Source: Astropecten irregularis (taxonomy: Eukaryota > Echinodermata > Asteroidea > Paxillosida > Astropectinidae). From it: 64,000 bases of DNA. The DNA is taken from NCBI GenBank assembly GCA_963971285.1, contig OZ020250.1, forward strand, positions 10,648,499-10,712,498, read 5' to 3'. A model generated the notes under the pieces. The model saw nothing but the letters and a program-made list of their open reading frames with translations, ran no database searches and was not told the origin of the DNA. A program made the translations under genes and the position numbers. Shown here one piece after another: positions 54,312 to 64,000 of the stretch (the first letter of the stretch is position 1; each line of letters begins with the position of its first letter).

Positions 54312-54753
54312 TATTCGTTCGTAGACCCCTATCACACTTCTGTAGGGGGGGGGGGGGAATCACTGGATCGTTGTATTAGAAGATGTCCCATTGGTTAAAA
54401 GTTTTGTCACAGAAGATCCCTCATTGGTCTAAATTCTCTATTTTGATTGGCTGACACATTATGCTAATCATTCAGCGGATCCCATTCAAAATCCTGTGCT
54501 TTTCTAAAGACATTTTAGGCAAGATGCTTCCCTCAAATTCTACATTAGCTGCAGATAAGGAAAGCTGCTTAAAAATAGCTCTTAATCCTTCAAGTACCAC
54601 AAACTTGGTAGTTGAGCATAAGAGAGATTTCTCAGTTTTTCTTGTGAGAATTTGGTAACCATTGTTAATCTCAAGAGGGCACGCTTCACCCCGATTTTGT
54701 TGTCATTGCTTTTGTGCATGAATAATCGCCGTAGACACAACGTAAATAATTGC
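54312..54753. other. no gene seen; G run
   Basis: A run of 13 G at about 54345-54357, then AT-rich intron DNA. Confidence 0.35.
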
Positions 54754-54890
54754 ATGAAAATGCCTGGTACAAACTGCGTAGTGTCCGGTTGTGGTGGCAG
54801 GGGAGAACATGAGTTCCCTAAGAACAAACAAATAATGCAGAATTTGTAGAGATTGGCCATCAAAAGGGCAAGTTACAAACAATCATGGCG
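54754..54890 (+). pseudogene. THAP zinc-finger remnant
   Basis: MKMPGTNCVVSGCGGRGEHE then FPKNKQIMQNL, followed after a stop by RLAIKRASYKQSW in the same frame. This is the start of a THAP domain (C-x4-C, FP box, AIKR helix), the DNA-binding module of P-element transposases and many host factors. The distal Cys/His pair and the rest of the protein are not visible nearby. Probably a leftover of a P-like transposon or a retired gene exon. Confidence 0.55.
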
Positions 54891-55289
54891 GCAAACAGCA
54901 TTGTGTTTTGTGCACAGAGTTTATACTTTGGCAAGTGATGAGGTCAAACATAACAATTTCACCTCACTTTGTGTATTCGGGCATTAAAATTGAGGTGGGC
55001 GGCAATTGTTATAAAAATGGCCTGTACTTAATTAATGATCACAGTATTTTACTGCTTCTTTTGGACAACCGCCGTACTTAAAGCGTGTACAAAAGTTTTC
55101 AGGAGACCAGTAATTTGCTGCCCTCTACCGACTGCCCTCTCTAAAAGTCTCCCATTGATCACCTAGTTTGTCAGCTTCACAGAGCCATGCTAATGCAGAG
55201 TACTGCTTGCAAATTGTTACAATACTGACCAACTGTCACACACAAGAGAGATACACACATAATGTTCCAGAAAACCATGTGCAAAACAA
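54891..55289. other. no gene seen
   Basis: Intron DNA. AAGTCTCCCATTGATCACC at about 55146 is a single end word of MITE family E. Confidence 0.35.
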
Positions 55290-55370
55290 GAAAGATACAG
55301 TAACAGTCATCTGTGAAATTCCTAGTCCCATACGGTGCCCACTTTTTGAGAAAACAGTGGAAAAACAAAT
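55290..55370 (-). repeat. dispersed repeat A, copy 3
   Basis: CAGTCATCTGTGAAATTCC, CCATACGGTGCCCAC and TTTTTGAGAAAACAGTGG are the reverse of words in 28378-28470. Confidence 0.65.
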
Positions 55371-55461
55371 AAATAAACGTAATTATTTTGCATAAATCAA
55401 TCAACATTATACAAATTGTATTGACAGTTAATTGGAAGGACACTGCATTGGTGTCCCTTTC

Positions 55462-55594
55462 AATGGGAGACTTTGGAGAAACGGTCTTGAGTCAACAGCG
55501 CCCTGCGCAAACCATGCTTGCGCAATTGTGAGCATGCACGCGTTGTTTTGGGTGCGCTGTTGATTTGAAGACCGGTTCTCCAAAGTCACCCATT
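55462..55594. mobile_element. MITE family E, copy 2
   Basis: AATGGGAGACTTTGGAGAAA and, reversed, AATGGGTGACTTTGGAGAAC enclose CGGTCTTGAGTCAACAGCGC on one arm and its partner on the other. It is the same family as 50129-50270. Confidence 0.75.
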
Positions 55595-56907
55595 GCGTGG
55601 GGGTACATGCCCCTCAGCCCAATGAGATTGCTGCCCATGTAAATGATGTCGATTATTAGAGCCTTAATAACTTGACACAGTTGCGTATTTAGGGGGGGCA
55701 ATGGGGGCATGTGCCCCAGGCGCCACATTTTATGGGTTGCAAAAAAGGGAGAAAAAAAAGGAACTCCAAGGTTGGAGTTATCATCTACATGTAGGAAAAC
55801 TAGATTTTTGAGGGATGCTTTTTTACAGGCTCGATAGCAATATTTGTAGTTTTTTTGGTTTTGGCATACCTGCATTTATATTGCATATGGGCTTGTTCTT
55901 TAAAAGTGCACATGTCTGCTCTTTGTTTCTATTTTCTGTGCTAATTCTTACTAAAAGGTAAAAACTTATACATAAAGATTGAACTGTTCATGAAAAATGC
56001 CCCAGTAGTGCAGTGTAGCACGTGATTTCTTTTGTGTTTAAAAGGAGCGTTGGATTTTACTTTATACTCCGTTTTATTTTAATAGATTGTGTTTTACAAC
56101 ATGAATGCAATATGTAAGGGGCCAGAGTGTTTCTCCAGGGGAATAAAGGGGGAATTTCATTGAGCATGCGAAGAACGCGAATGTCCAGAAAATGTTCAAG
56201 TCCAGCAGTAGCATTTTATGCTGCAAAAGATCGCCAAACCATCACGGGGTTCAGAAGCATTGTCAATTGCTCACGGGCGGTTTTTTTTCTGCAGACAATT
56301 GCAAACGTTTCCTGCATCCAGGGTCGTGTTTAAGTCGTGATTTGTTCTCCAAAATGTCTTCAAAGTTTCATCACATATGTACAGGACTCAAGACATGCTA
56401 GGTGCTTGTTGTGAGAACTTCGCACAAACAGCATAAGAATGGTTTATGACTCCATTGTCGCAAGACATTTTGAGAAAAACTTCTCAGAAATTTGGACTTC
56501 TCAAATCATTCACATGCCCTGTGAAATCCCCCTAATAACCAGTTTGTTATGGAAGACGCCTTATCTTGCAAACAAACTATATTTTCACACCCAGAAGACA
56601 TGATAAAGCACCTTAGGATTTCTCAGAAAACGGGAAGAAATTTGCTGGATGTCATTGTTGCCAACCTTCAAATCGGAGAAGGCACTGCATGAGGGAGTCT
56701 AGTATCAATTTATTATTGTTGTGTGACCAGCTATATACTATGTGTGTATATCATACAAATTATGAATGTTGATGGGTACAATGGTAAGAATATTTAAGAC
56801 ACATGTTTGGGCCCTGCACGGTGACGGCACTGCCACGGCCGCAGTGAATTCATGAATTTAAAAGATTCTCACCTTTTCCTATCACACATCTTCATTTATT
56901 TCCTCAG
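55595..56907. other. no gene seen
   Basis: Intron DNA. A G-rich stretch at 55690-55730 (GGGGGGGCAATGGGGGCATG) is present. From about 56120 to 56660 the base composition is coding-like, but no domain or long frame could be assigned. The stretch ends in the pyrimidine tract of the next acceptor. Confidence 0.35.
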
Positions 56908-57086
56908 CGGACAGTGAAAAGGTAACCTTCCAAGCTGTACGGAACTGTGCGGTCATTGAGCATAACATGATTGACTGTCTCTATGTCTTGTGCATCATCT
57001 ATGGCTTTGCTGGAATTTCTAGCCTGGTAACTGGCTCGTTGTCATTCATGCTATTGTGTTCACAGAGACGGGCAACTAAAGAAGCG
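56908..57086 (+). CDS. sarcospan-like protein, exon d
   Basis: The acceptor TTTATTTCCTCAG ends at 56907 and the donor GAAGCG/GTAGGT is at 57086/57087. The exon is 179 nt, entering in phase 1, which matches the exit of exon c, and leaving in phase 0. It encodes the rest of the outer loop (SEKVTFQAVRNCAVIEHNM), span 4 (CIIYGFAGISSLVTGSLSFM) and a basic cytosolic turn (CSQRRATKEA). No stop is reached, so a further exon with the C-terminal tail lies to the right, possibly outside the window; I could not place it. Confidence 0.65.
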
Positions 57087-57203
57087 GTAGGTTCCATTGT
57101 TAATTTCTTTTTGATAAGTACAATCTTTTTGACTGAAGTTTTCATGAGATAAAGTTTATCTCAAATTGTAAGATTGCTTGTTAAAAACAAGTTAGTTCTT
57201 GTA

Positions 57204-58115
57204 GTCTTGGTTCCAAGACCTTCGTTGTTGCTTTCTCACGGCCCATAGGGTGCCCCCGCGCGGCGGGTATGGGAGAATTCTGTCAGACTTTTGGACCATC
57301 ACGAAGGTCTTGGATATTTTGTATTTGAGGGCGGGGCCAGATTATGGTAATAAGGCACAGCGCGTATGACGTATGGTGATTGAATATGCAAAATGCCAGC
57401 TTCAGGAATTAATGAGACAATCTGAGCTGTACATGTATGTATACAATGCAACAAAGCCATGGCGTGCGTGTATGTGGCTGTCTTGGTCAATTCATTCCCT
57501 TGAAGGCATTGCCATATAGGCGACAACATTATGATGATGTTGGAGGTTAACTGGTACGCCGACCAACTGGTACGCTGACCAACTCGTACGCCGTTTGGTC
57601 AACGCAACTCGTACGCCGGCCGACTCGTATGCCGACCAACTCGTACGTCGACCAACTTGTACGCCAACCAACCCGTGTTGACGGAGGCCATCATGCCGAC
57701 AGCGCGACTATGACGGTCGCTAGCTCGTTGTCGAGCTAGACGGCATAGAATATGCACTGCCAAGTTAAACGCCAGCTCGATTGTGTAGTTCATACAGTAC
57801 AGTCCTCAAAATCTTTCCCCGAAAAGTTTACAAAATATACTGCATGATATGCAGCGTGACATATTATAGGCCCCAGGCCATCGAACGTACGTAAATACAC
57901 CTACGGTCAACAATGTTTGTCTGACATGAATAATTCATGATGTGAGCTGAAACTCGCTCGCTGATTGGCTCCCTTGGAAATCCAAGGGAGATTCGATGAA
58001 AAATATCCAAGACCTTCGTGACAATCCAAAAGTCTGACAGAGTTCTCCCATATCCGCCGCGCGGGGGTGCCCTATGGGCCGCAGGAAGCAACAACGAAGG
58101 TCTTGAAACCAAGAC
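57204..58115. mobile_element. TA-flanked element with ~120-bp inverted ends
   Basis: GTCTTGGTTCCAAGACCTTC (57204 on) and its reverse ending at 58115 are flanked by TA (57202-57203 and 58116-58117). The arms run to about 57322 and from about 58000 and share GCCCATAGGGTGCCCC(CG) and GGAGAATTCTGTCAGAC-type words. The interior is non-coding and includes the array at 57548-57690. Confidence 0.75.
57548..57690. repeat. 16-bp minisatellite CGTACGCCGACCAACT
   Basis: About eight units (GGTACGCCGACCAACT, CGTACGTCGACCAACT and variants). The same unit appears in inverted arrays at 33600-33950. Confidence 0.8.
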
Positions 58116-58258
58116 TATAGATCTTGTGGCACACATTTCTGTGGCAATATTGAAAACCAAGGGTTGAATTAGTTATAAATCCAACTGTACATGACAGATT
58201 AACAGAGTTCACAACTGTACAACTTATGATTGACTCCTGATTGGAGTATTCTATTATT

Positions 58259-59218
58259 GGCTTTTTCGCGGAAGCGAAAAGCCTTTTTTGGGGGTTTTCC
58301 GCGTCAGCGAAAAACCTTTATTTTTGTTCTGTTTTTTTTTTTTTTTTTTTCTTCTTCCATTTTGATTTCCCATAGACTTTGTACAGGGGCACAGTACACG
58401 CCACTTTGGTCACTTAAAAACATTCGATCTTAACCAAAGTAGGTGTAAATAAATAAAGTCCCCATAGTGTAGATGTATGCCGAAACTTTTCGTCATCATG
58501 ACGTCATCAGGTGTCATGTGACCAGCGATTTGAATTTAATAATGAAAATCTTTAAAAATCTACAAAAAATCAATGGTTTGAGATATGAAGTTGATTCTTT
58601 CACCAAAAGTGATTGTTAAGCAGGGTCTTTCTTTGTGACACATTGCTTGACCTCTCTGACTTCTACTTCCGGTCAAACCGGAAGTAGCTTCTCATTTAAT
58701 ATTTGTAAGAGCTAGGATCATGATTCTTTCACCAAAAGTAAATGTTAGGCATGGTCTTTCTTTGTGATACATTGCTTGACCTCTCTGACCTGTAGCTTCT
58801 CATTTAAAAGTGATAAGAGCTATGATCATGATTCTTTCACCAAAACTCAATGTTGGGCAAGGTCTTTAATTTGTGTTACATTGCTTGACCTCTGTGACCT
58901 CTACTTCCGGTCAAAGCGGAAGTAGCTTCTCATTTAAAAGTGGTCAGAGCTATGATCATGATTCTTTCACCAAAACTAAATGTTAGGCAAGTTCTTTCTT
59001 TGTGACACATTGCTTGACCTCTGTGACCGCTACTTCCGGTCAAACAGGAAGTAGCTCCTCATGTAAAAGTGGTAAAAGCTAGGATCATGATTCTTCTATC
59101 AATTGTCCATATAAGAGATCTCTAATTTCTTTGTATGGCAGTTTATATTTGTATATCAATTTATAATATTATATGCGGAAAAGCCATATGTGCTGTTTGC
59201 AACAGCCATAGATGTCTA
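58259..59218 (-). repeat. repeat family C, minus-strand array unit 3
   Basis: Read on the minus strand it begins CTAGACATCTATGGC at 59218, has about four ~125-bp units with ACTTCCGGTTTGACCGGAAG, the GATGACGTCATGATGACG body, a long A run, and ends in two stem-loops (GCTTTTCGC...GCGAAAAGC type) at 58259-58313. Confidence 0.85.
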
Positions 59219-61968
59219 GTTTGTTCTGTTTTTTATTTTTGGCTTTTCCGTGTTCAACGGAAAAGGTATTGCTTTTGTTCTGATTTTTTTTTTTTCTGTT
59301 TTCTTCTTCTTGTCGTTTGAGTTACCATAGACTTTTTCTCGATGGCACTTTGGCCACTTTTAAATTGCCGATTTTAATCAAACTTGGTCAAAACGAAGTC
59401 CCCACAACGTTGTTGTATGCCGAAACTTTACATCATCATGACGTCATCAGGTGTCACGTGACAGTGTCTTAAAGGGGCAAACTTCAGACATCAATTATGA
59501 ACAAATCATAGGTCCGATTGGGTTGAAACTAAGTCGGGAAGTGTTATATCGAAAAATTGCGATGACGTCATCATGACTTCATTCCCTGATTTTGTATGAT
59601 TTATTAAAATTTTGGGTCATTAAAGTTCTTTAAACGATATCTAGTGAACGAAACAAGATATCTTTGAATTTCTTTTTGATAATTCTTATGCATACACCAT
59701 AGATAGATATTGTATAGACAAAAATGCTGTGATCATTAAATCATTTAAAGGGACATCAAAAATACACATACAATGTAATGGCCAATAGCTTCGAAATTTG
59801 GTGGGTTGGACGAATATAGGTTGGATATTAAAATTATGAAGTTACGTGAGGGTGACGTCATCCCTTGAATTTTTATGAATTTTTAAATCTGCCATGCAAA
59901 CTCCTAATGACTTACATGCAGTAAAAGGGTATACTGACATTGTATATACTTCCATGGTATAAAAGGCAGGTTTCGTTCTTATCAGTAATTGTGTCATTAT
60001 CATATAAGCTATCATTAACTAATTGCTTGCTTCAGTGCTGATGTGATTACAAGAGACTCTGATAAGTACCAGATGGCAGTCTCTGCAAGGTGATTGGAAT
60101 GTGCTTCATTACATTGTCTCAGTGGAAACACAGGAGTTAGACACCTCATAGACTATTAAACAGCCAATTTTAACCATACAAAGGCCCAGACAAAGTTCCT
60201 ACAGCGTAGATGTGAAGTGAACATTTACGCCATCTCTTGATTTTATATGAATTTTTAAATATTTGTCACACTACATACGTGTATATGTATGTTTTACGTG
60301 AAAATATGGTCATGTACAAAAAATATGATGATCGATTGACTCTATTTCTCATACACTATATATACGTATAATTCACTGTGTATAACATAAATGTACATGT
60401 ACATGTTATGTCCAATTACGTGACTCGAAACTTTGTTTACATCTTGCCATAGACATTTGCACGTAAATCTTATTACAGTCGAACCTCGTTAATACGAGGT
60501 CGCCGGGACTAATACCGAAAATGCTCGTATTAAGCGGGGCCTCGTATTATGCGGGATCCATATTTTGTCAACCGAAATCCACGTTTCTGCGGTACACTGC
60601 ACATACAGCATGCACTATCCCTCTGGTAACCCATAATTACATGTCAAGTCCGTGTTTACATTTTAGAAGTACTTAATAAATTTGCTTGATAAATTTCATT
60701 TTGTTGAATTGTCACGGATGTAAAAGGGATTTCATTACAATATGTAAGAATAATAAAAACCAAGTAAATAAAAATAATGGCGGCACGAAAACGACATGAA
60801 AATTGCGAGTGGATGACATCGACAGCGACGAACGTTAGCACCGCACGTTCAGACAAGTTGGTTGCCAAACAATGTGTGCAGTATGAAGCAATGTGCACCG
60901 CAGGGAACCAGTGATATTTTGATGGACATGAGAGGGCGCCTTTTTTAACTTAAATTATTAAGTGCGTTCGTGGTGGATTTTTTTTTTTTGGACACAGATT
61001 ATTTTTTTAAGATGTCGTTTTTTTCCCCCTCCCCTCCATGTAGCCAATCACAAAATTTGCGCTTTGTCTGCACTTCGTAACGGTGACCAATCAGCGGAAG
61101 CATTGCATGAACGAAACCCATGCTGCAGTTTAGCCACATATCCGATCACGTGCATGGTGACCACGTGTAGCTGTAACATCGGCCGATCGGTCGGGCCGCA
61201 GTCGAGTCGGGTCGATTCGGTCCGTTCATGGAATATTATTTTGTTCGGATACATGTTGGCTACACTTTGAAGAATTTGTTGTGACCAAAATCCTTTTTAC
61301 ACGTCATCAGCAAGGTTAAATTGTCTGGAAATTTTTTGTTTTTTTTTGTTTACACTTTCCACTGGGCAAGCCGCTGGTAAAACCGCAGGAGGAGATTAGT
61401 GGCCATTAGCGCTGAAACAACGGCGACTTGATGGTGGTGGGATTTTTCTTAATCTAATACAAAGAAATCCGAAAATCCATTCCAAATGAAGCCAGATTAA
61501 AAAATCCTCATATTAAATGGATTGTTTACAATGACTTTCACGCAACTGGGTCAGCCCAAAACGCTCGTATTAAAAGGTTTTTCGTATTATCAGTGCTCGT
61601 ATTCAGGAAATATTTCCCCATAGAAACGTGCACAACTCGGTCGGGACCGGCGTGATATGCTCATCTTAACCGAGATCTCGTCTTAAGAGAGCTCATATTA
61701 ATGAGGTTCGACTGTATATATCATTAAATACCAGCACCAAATCTTAATCGAAATGCTATCGATGTAGGTTGCAGAGTATTGTACGTCATTTTGTCAAATG
61801 ACAATGTGTTCCATAAACCCTGCAACTAAATACATGGGCTGAGATATGGTCCCTTTTAAACCATTATGTCTTAATCAAACAAAATAAGTGATGTGTATTA
61901 ATTTGAGAAATATTTTATATCATATGCGGAAAAGCCTTGTGTTCTGTTTCAACAGACACAATCTCTAG
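59219..61968 (-). repeat. repeat family C, array unit 2 (split by a pogo-type element)
   Basis: On the minus strand it begins CTAGAGATTGTGTCTGTTG at 61968. It carries the long-variant body (matching 43944-44920) and ends in the stem-loop TTTTCCGTTGAACACGGAAA at about 59240-59267, right before the CTAG of unit 3. The element at 60476-61715 interrupts it. Confidence 0.7.
60476..61715. mobile_element. pogo/Tigger-type element, 1240 bp
   Basis: CAGTCGAACCTCGTTAATAC at the left and, reversed, CAGTCGAACCTCATTAATAT at the right, with TA on both sides (60474-60475, 61716-61717). The arms continue with CTCGTATTA words. Open frames inside (such as 60962-61270) have no transposase motif, so it is non-autonomous or decayed. 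The related unit at about 62455-62475 reads straight across the insertion point (GACTTTTATATATCGTTAAA). Confidence 0.78.
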
Positions 61969-63320
61969 TTGGCTTTTTCGCACAAGCGAAAAGCCTTTAT
62001 TTCTGTTCTGTTTTTTTTTTTTTTTTCTGCCTCTTCTTCCTCTTCTTCTTCTTGTCGCCAAAATTCCCATAGACAAAGCACGGGGGAATTCTAGACCCCA
62101 CTTTGGTCACTTTTAAACAGCCGATTTTATCCAAACTTGGTCTGAAGGAAGTCCATATAGGGTAGTTGTCTCCCGAAACTTTTCGACATCATGACGTCAT
62201 GACTTGATTTTATTTGAATTTTTAAATATTTCTCACACCCCGTTGTCTTTGTACACAGATTACGTGACAATATGGTCATGTACAAAACATATGATGCTCG
62301 AATGACTCAACTCTCCCCATACATGTACACTGCACTGTACGTACGTATTTCACTGGACTGTGTGTGTATGGCATTCATAATGATGTCCGCGGATTGCATG
62401 ACTCGATCAAAACTTCGTTTATAGTCTTGCCATAGACATTTTCATGTAAGACTTTTATATATCGTTAAATACCAGCACCAAATATCGAAATGCTATCGAT
62501 GTAGGTTGCCGTATTGTACCTCATTTTATGGGTCGCGTTAATATTAGCTATACATGTACAACTTAATACTTGGGAAGAGTTGTATGGAAAAGTGCAATGA
62601 TCCATAATTTGTTTATTTGTACGTGGCAATATGATCAGTTACTTTTACACATGATAAATTCAATATGTCACGCCATTTCCCCAATTAGTGTCATCAGAGT
62701 GATTTCATGTTCTTGATATAATTTTGTATAGGCCTATTTATATGCCAAATACAGTCAGCGTCGGTCCCCCCTCGGTCCGACCTCGGCTGGACGACCATTG
62801 TTAGTACACGGTGGTATTTACATGACCGTTTCATAGTGGCAACCACCATGCACCGGCGGACCACGGTCGGTGGATGGGCGGCGTGCCGCTTAGCAGCTGC
62901 TGAACCGCCGGCGGCCCGACGGTGACTTGCGCATTGGGCCGGGAAGTGATGTCCGATTGACCGTTGACTCAAACTATATTTTCCCTCATAGACAATGCAC
63001 GTACGTCTTTTTTATATCATTTTCAAATAATTTTAATAACACATTGAAGGAACGGCCGATCGCCTCGAAAATTGGTAGGTTTGGGAAATAGAGGTTGGCG
63101 ATTGTAATAATGAAGTCATGACAACTTCATCACTTAATTTTTTATAAATTTTTCAATCTTTCTCACGCTACGCGATTGACATGAAAATAATGATCATAGT
63201 AAAACATACTATGTAATGCTCGATTGACTCAATTTCCCTAAAACATGTGTAAAACATTGTTTACAGTATGTAAAACTTACATGTTCATTGTCGAATCCAT
63301 ATGTCTGTTGACTTTTCAGA
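61969..63320 (-). repeat. repeat family C, array unit 1 and related body
   Basis: The stem-loop GGCTTTTTCGC...GCGAAAAGCC (61971-61995) abuts the CTAG of unit 2. A T run, a CTTCTTCTTCTTG run and the TTGGTCTGAAGGAAGTCCAT body follow. From 62195 and again from 63115 come blocks like 60225-60475 (GAATTTTTAAATATTTCTCAC, ATATGGTCATGTACAAAA, GATTGACTCA). No gene. A GC-rich island at 62760-62950 (CGGTCC, CGGCGG words) has no frame of merit. Confidence 0.65.
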
Positions 63321-63329
63321 ATTATTCAC

Positions 63330-63438
63330 AAAATGTTTGCGAGTTGACGTAATGTTTGCGAGTTGATGCAATGTTTGCGAGTTGACGTAATTTTTGCGAG
63401 TTGACGCAATGTTTGTGAGTTGACGTAATGTTTTCGAC
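63330..63438. repeat. 19-bp minisatellite
   Basis: About five units of TTTGCGAGTTGACGTAATG with scattered changes. Confidence 0.85.
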
Positions 63439-64000
63439 AAAAGGATTGTTAGGGCATGATCGATGAAACCATTTTCGAGGGACCAAAACGATTTCCACAT
63501 GAATACACAAAACATAATTTCGAGATTAACACAAAAAGATTTTGATGGCAGAAAATGATGTTCATGTATGACGTGCAAGAAATTATCTCGAGGCTTTCCC
63601 GCTCTACGGCTCGAAAATGCAACGGGCCGCGAGGTCTCGCATAAAAAATGCTACACGTACGGGGTGCGTGGACCGCACTGGTTATCACGGGCCCATGCCT
63701 CGGGCTGAATGCGTCGCAAGCCCCCACGTGCTGTGTCTCCAGAGGTGGTAGGGCACCCGCATATACTGGTCTTTTATAAAATTCCAAATTTGGCATGTCA
63801 ATGTTACTTTATCGCGTTGGAAATTCTTAATTTTAAAAAGGAAATACTCAGGTCGAACTGTTAAGCTTTGGTTAGCTTTGGTAAAAAAAAACTAGCAATT
63901 TAACAAAAAGTTACATACCCAATTTTGTATAGTAAAAAAAAAGCTGACATACATGTACGTGTACGTGTACATGTGGATGTACATGTACGAGTGCGTGACT
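63439..64000. other. no gene seen
   Basis: The last 50 bases are alternating TACATG/TACGTG words, a simple repeat common in this kind of genome. No coding signal. Confidence 0.4.

Overview
The window looks like animal genomic DNA, most likely from an echinoderm or another marine deuterostome. Three things suggest this: frequent TAGGCCTA-type words, a foldback element built like the sea-urchin TU family, and a transposon mix (Helitron with endonuclease domain, Polinton, DIRS, pogo, Harbinger) typical of these genomes. The species cannot be fixed from the sequence. The window is almost entirely mobile DNA around one split host gene.

Layout. 1-5865: Rep/helicase/endonuclease gene of an autonomous Helitron, open to the left edge, with AT-rich 3' flank. 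6410-9127: 31-bp and 75-bp minisatellites; the 75-bp array and its tail are duplicated. 11075-12055: copy of a repeat family (family C) made of ~130-bp tandem repeats plus GGCTTTTCC hairpins. 12.1-12.8 kb: hairpins and a tRNA-like SINE head. 12.9-27.5 kb: a Polinton (Maverick) fossil with protein-primed DNA polymerase, integrase, major capsid protein, packaging ATPase, a penton/fibre-like protein, several small membrane proteins and a TFIIB-like gene. It has about eight to ten breaks. Most of its genes share a TATA-like upstream word.

28-41 kb: gene-poor DNA filled with short inverted-repeat elements: two foldback-type elements made of 15-17-bp units, a 2.4-kb TA-flanked element with recent internal duplications, another family C copy, a field of GTGTCATGTCCGTTACG words around a decayed coding fragment, and a TAA-flanked Harbinger-type MITE.

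41.3-57.1 kb: four plus-strand exons with good splice sites and matching phases encode a four-span membrane protein resembling sarcospan. Its introns hold a 1.5-kb long-TIR element, a broken LTR retrotransposon with a 5-bp target duplication, several MITEs, a broken DIRS-type element with inverted termini and a THAP-domain remnant.

57.2-64 kb: a long-TIR element, then a head-to-tail array of family C units on the minus strand. One unit is split by a pogo-type element, and a related unit nearby shows what looks like the unoccupied site. The last 600 bases hold a 19-bp minisatellite and no gene.

The only gene set that works together is the Polinton's: replication (polymerase), integration (integrase), virion building (capsid, penton-like, ATPase, small membrane proteins) and possibly its own transcription factor acting with a shared promoter word.
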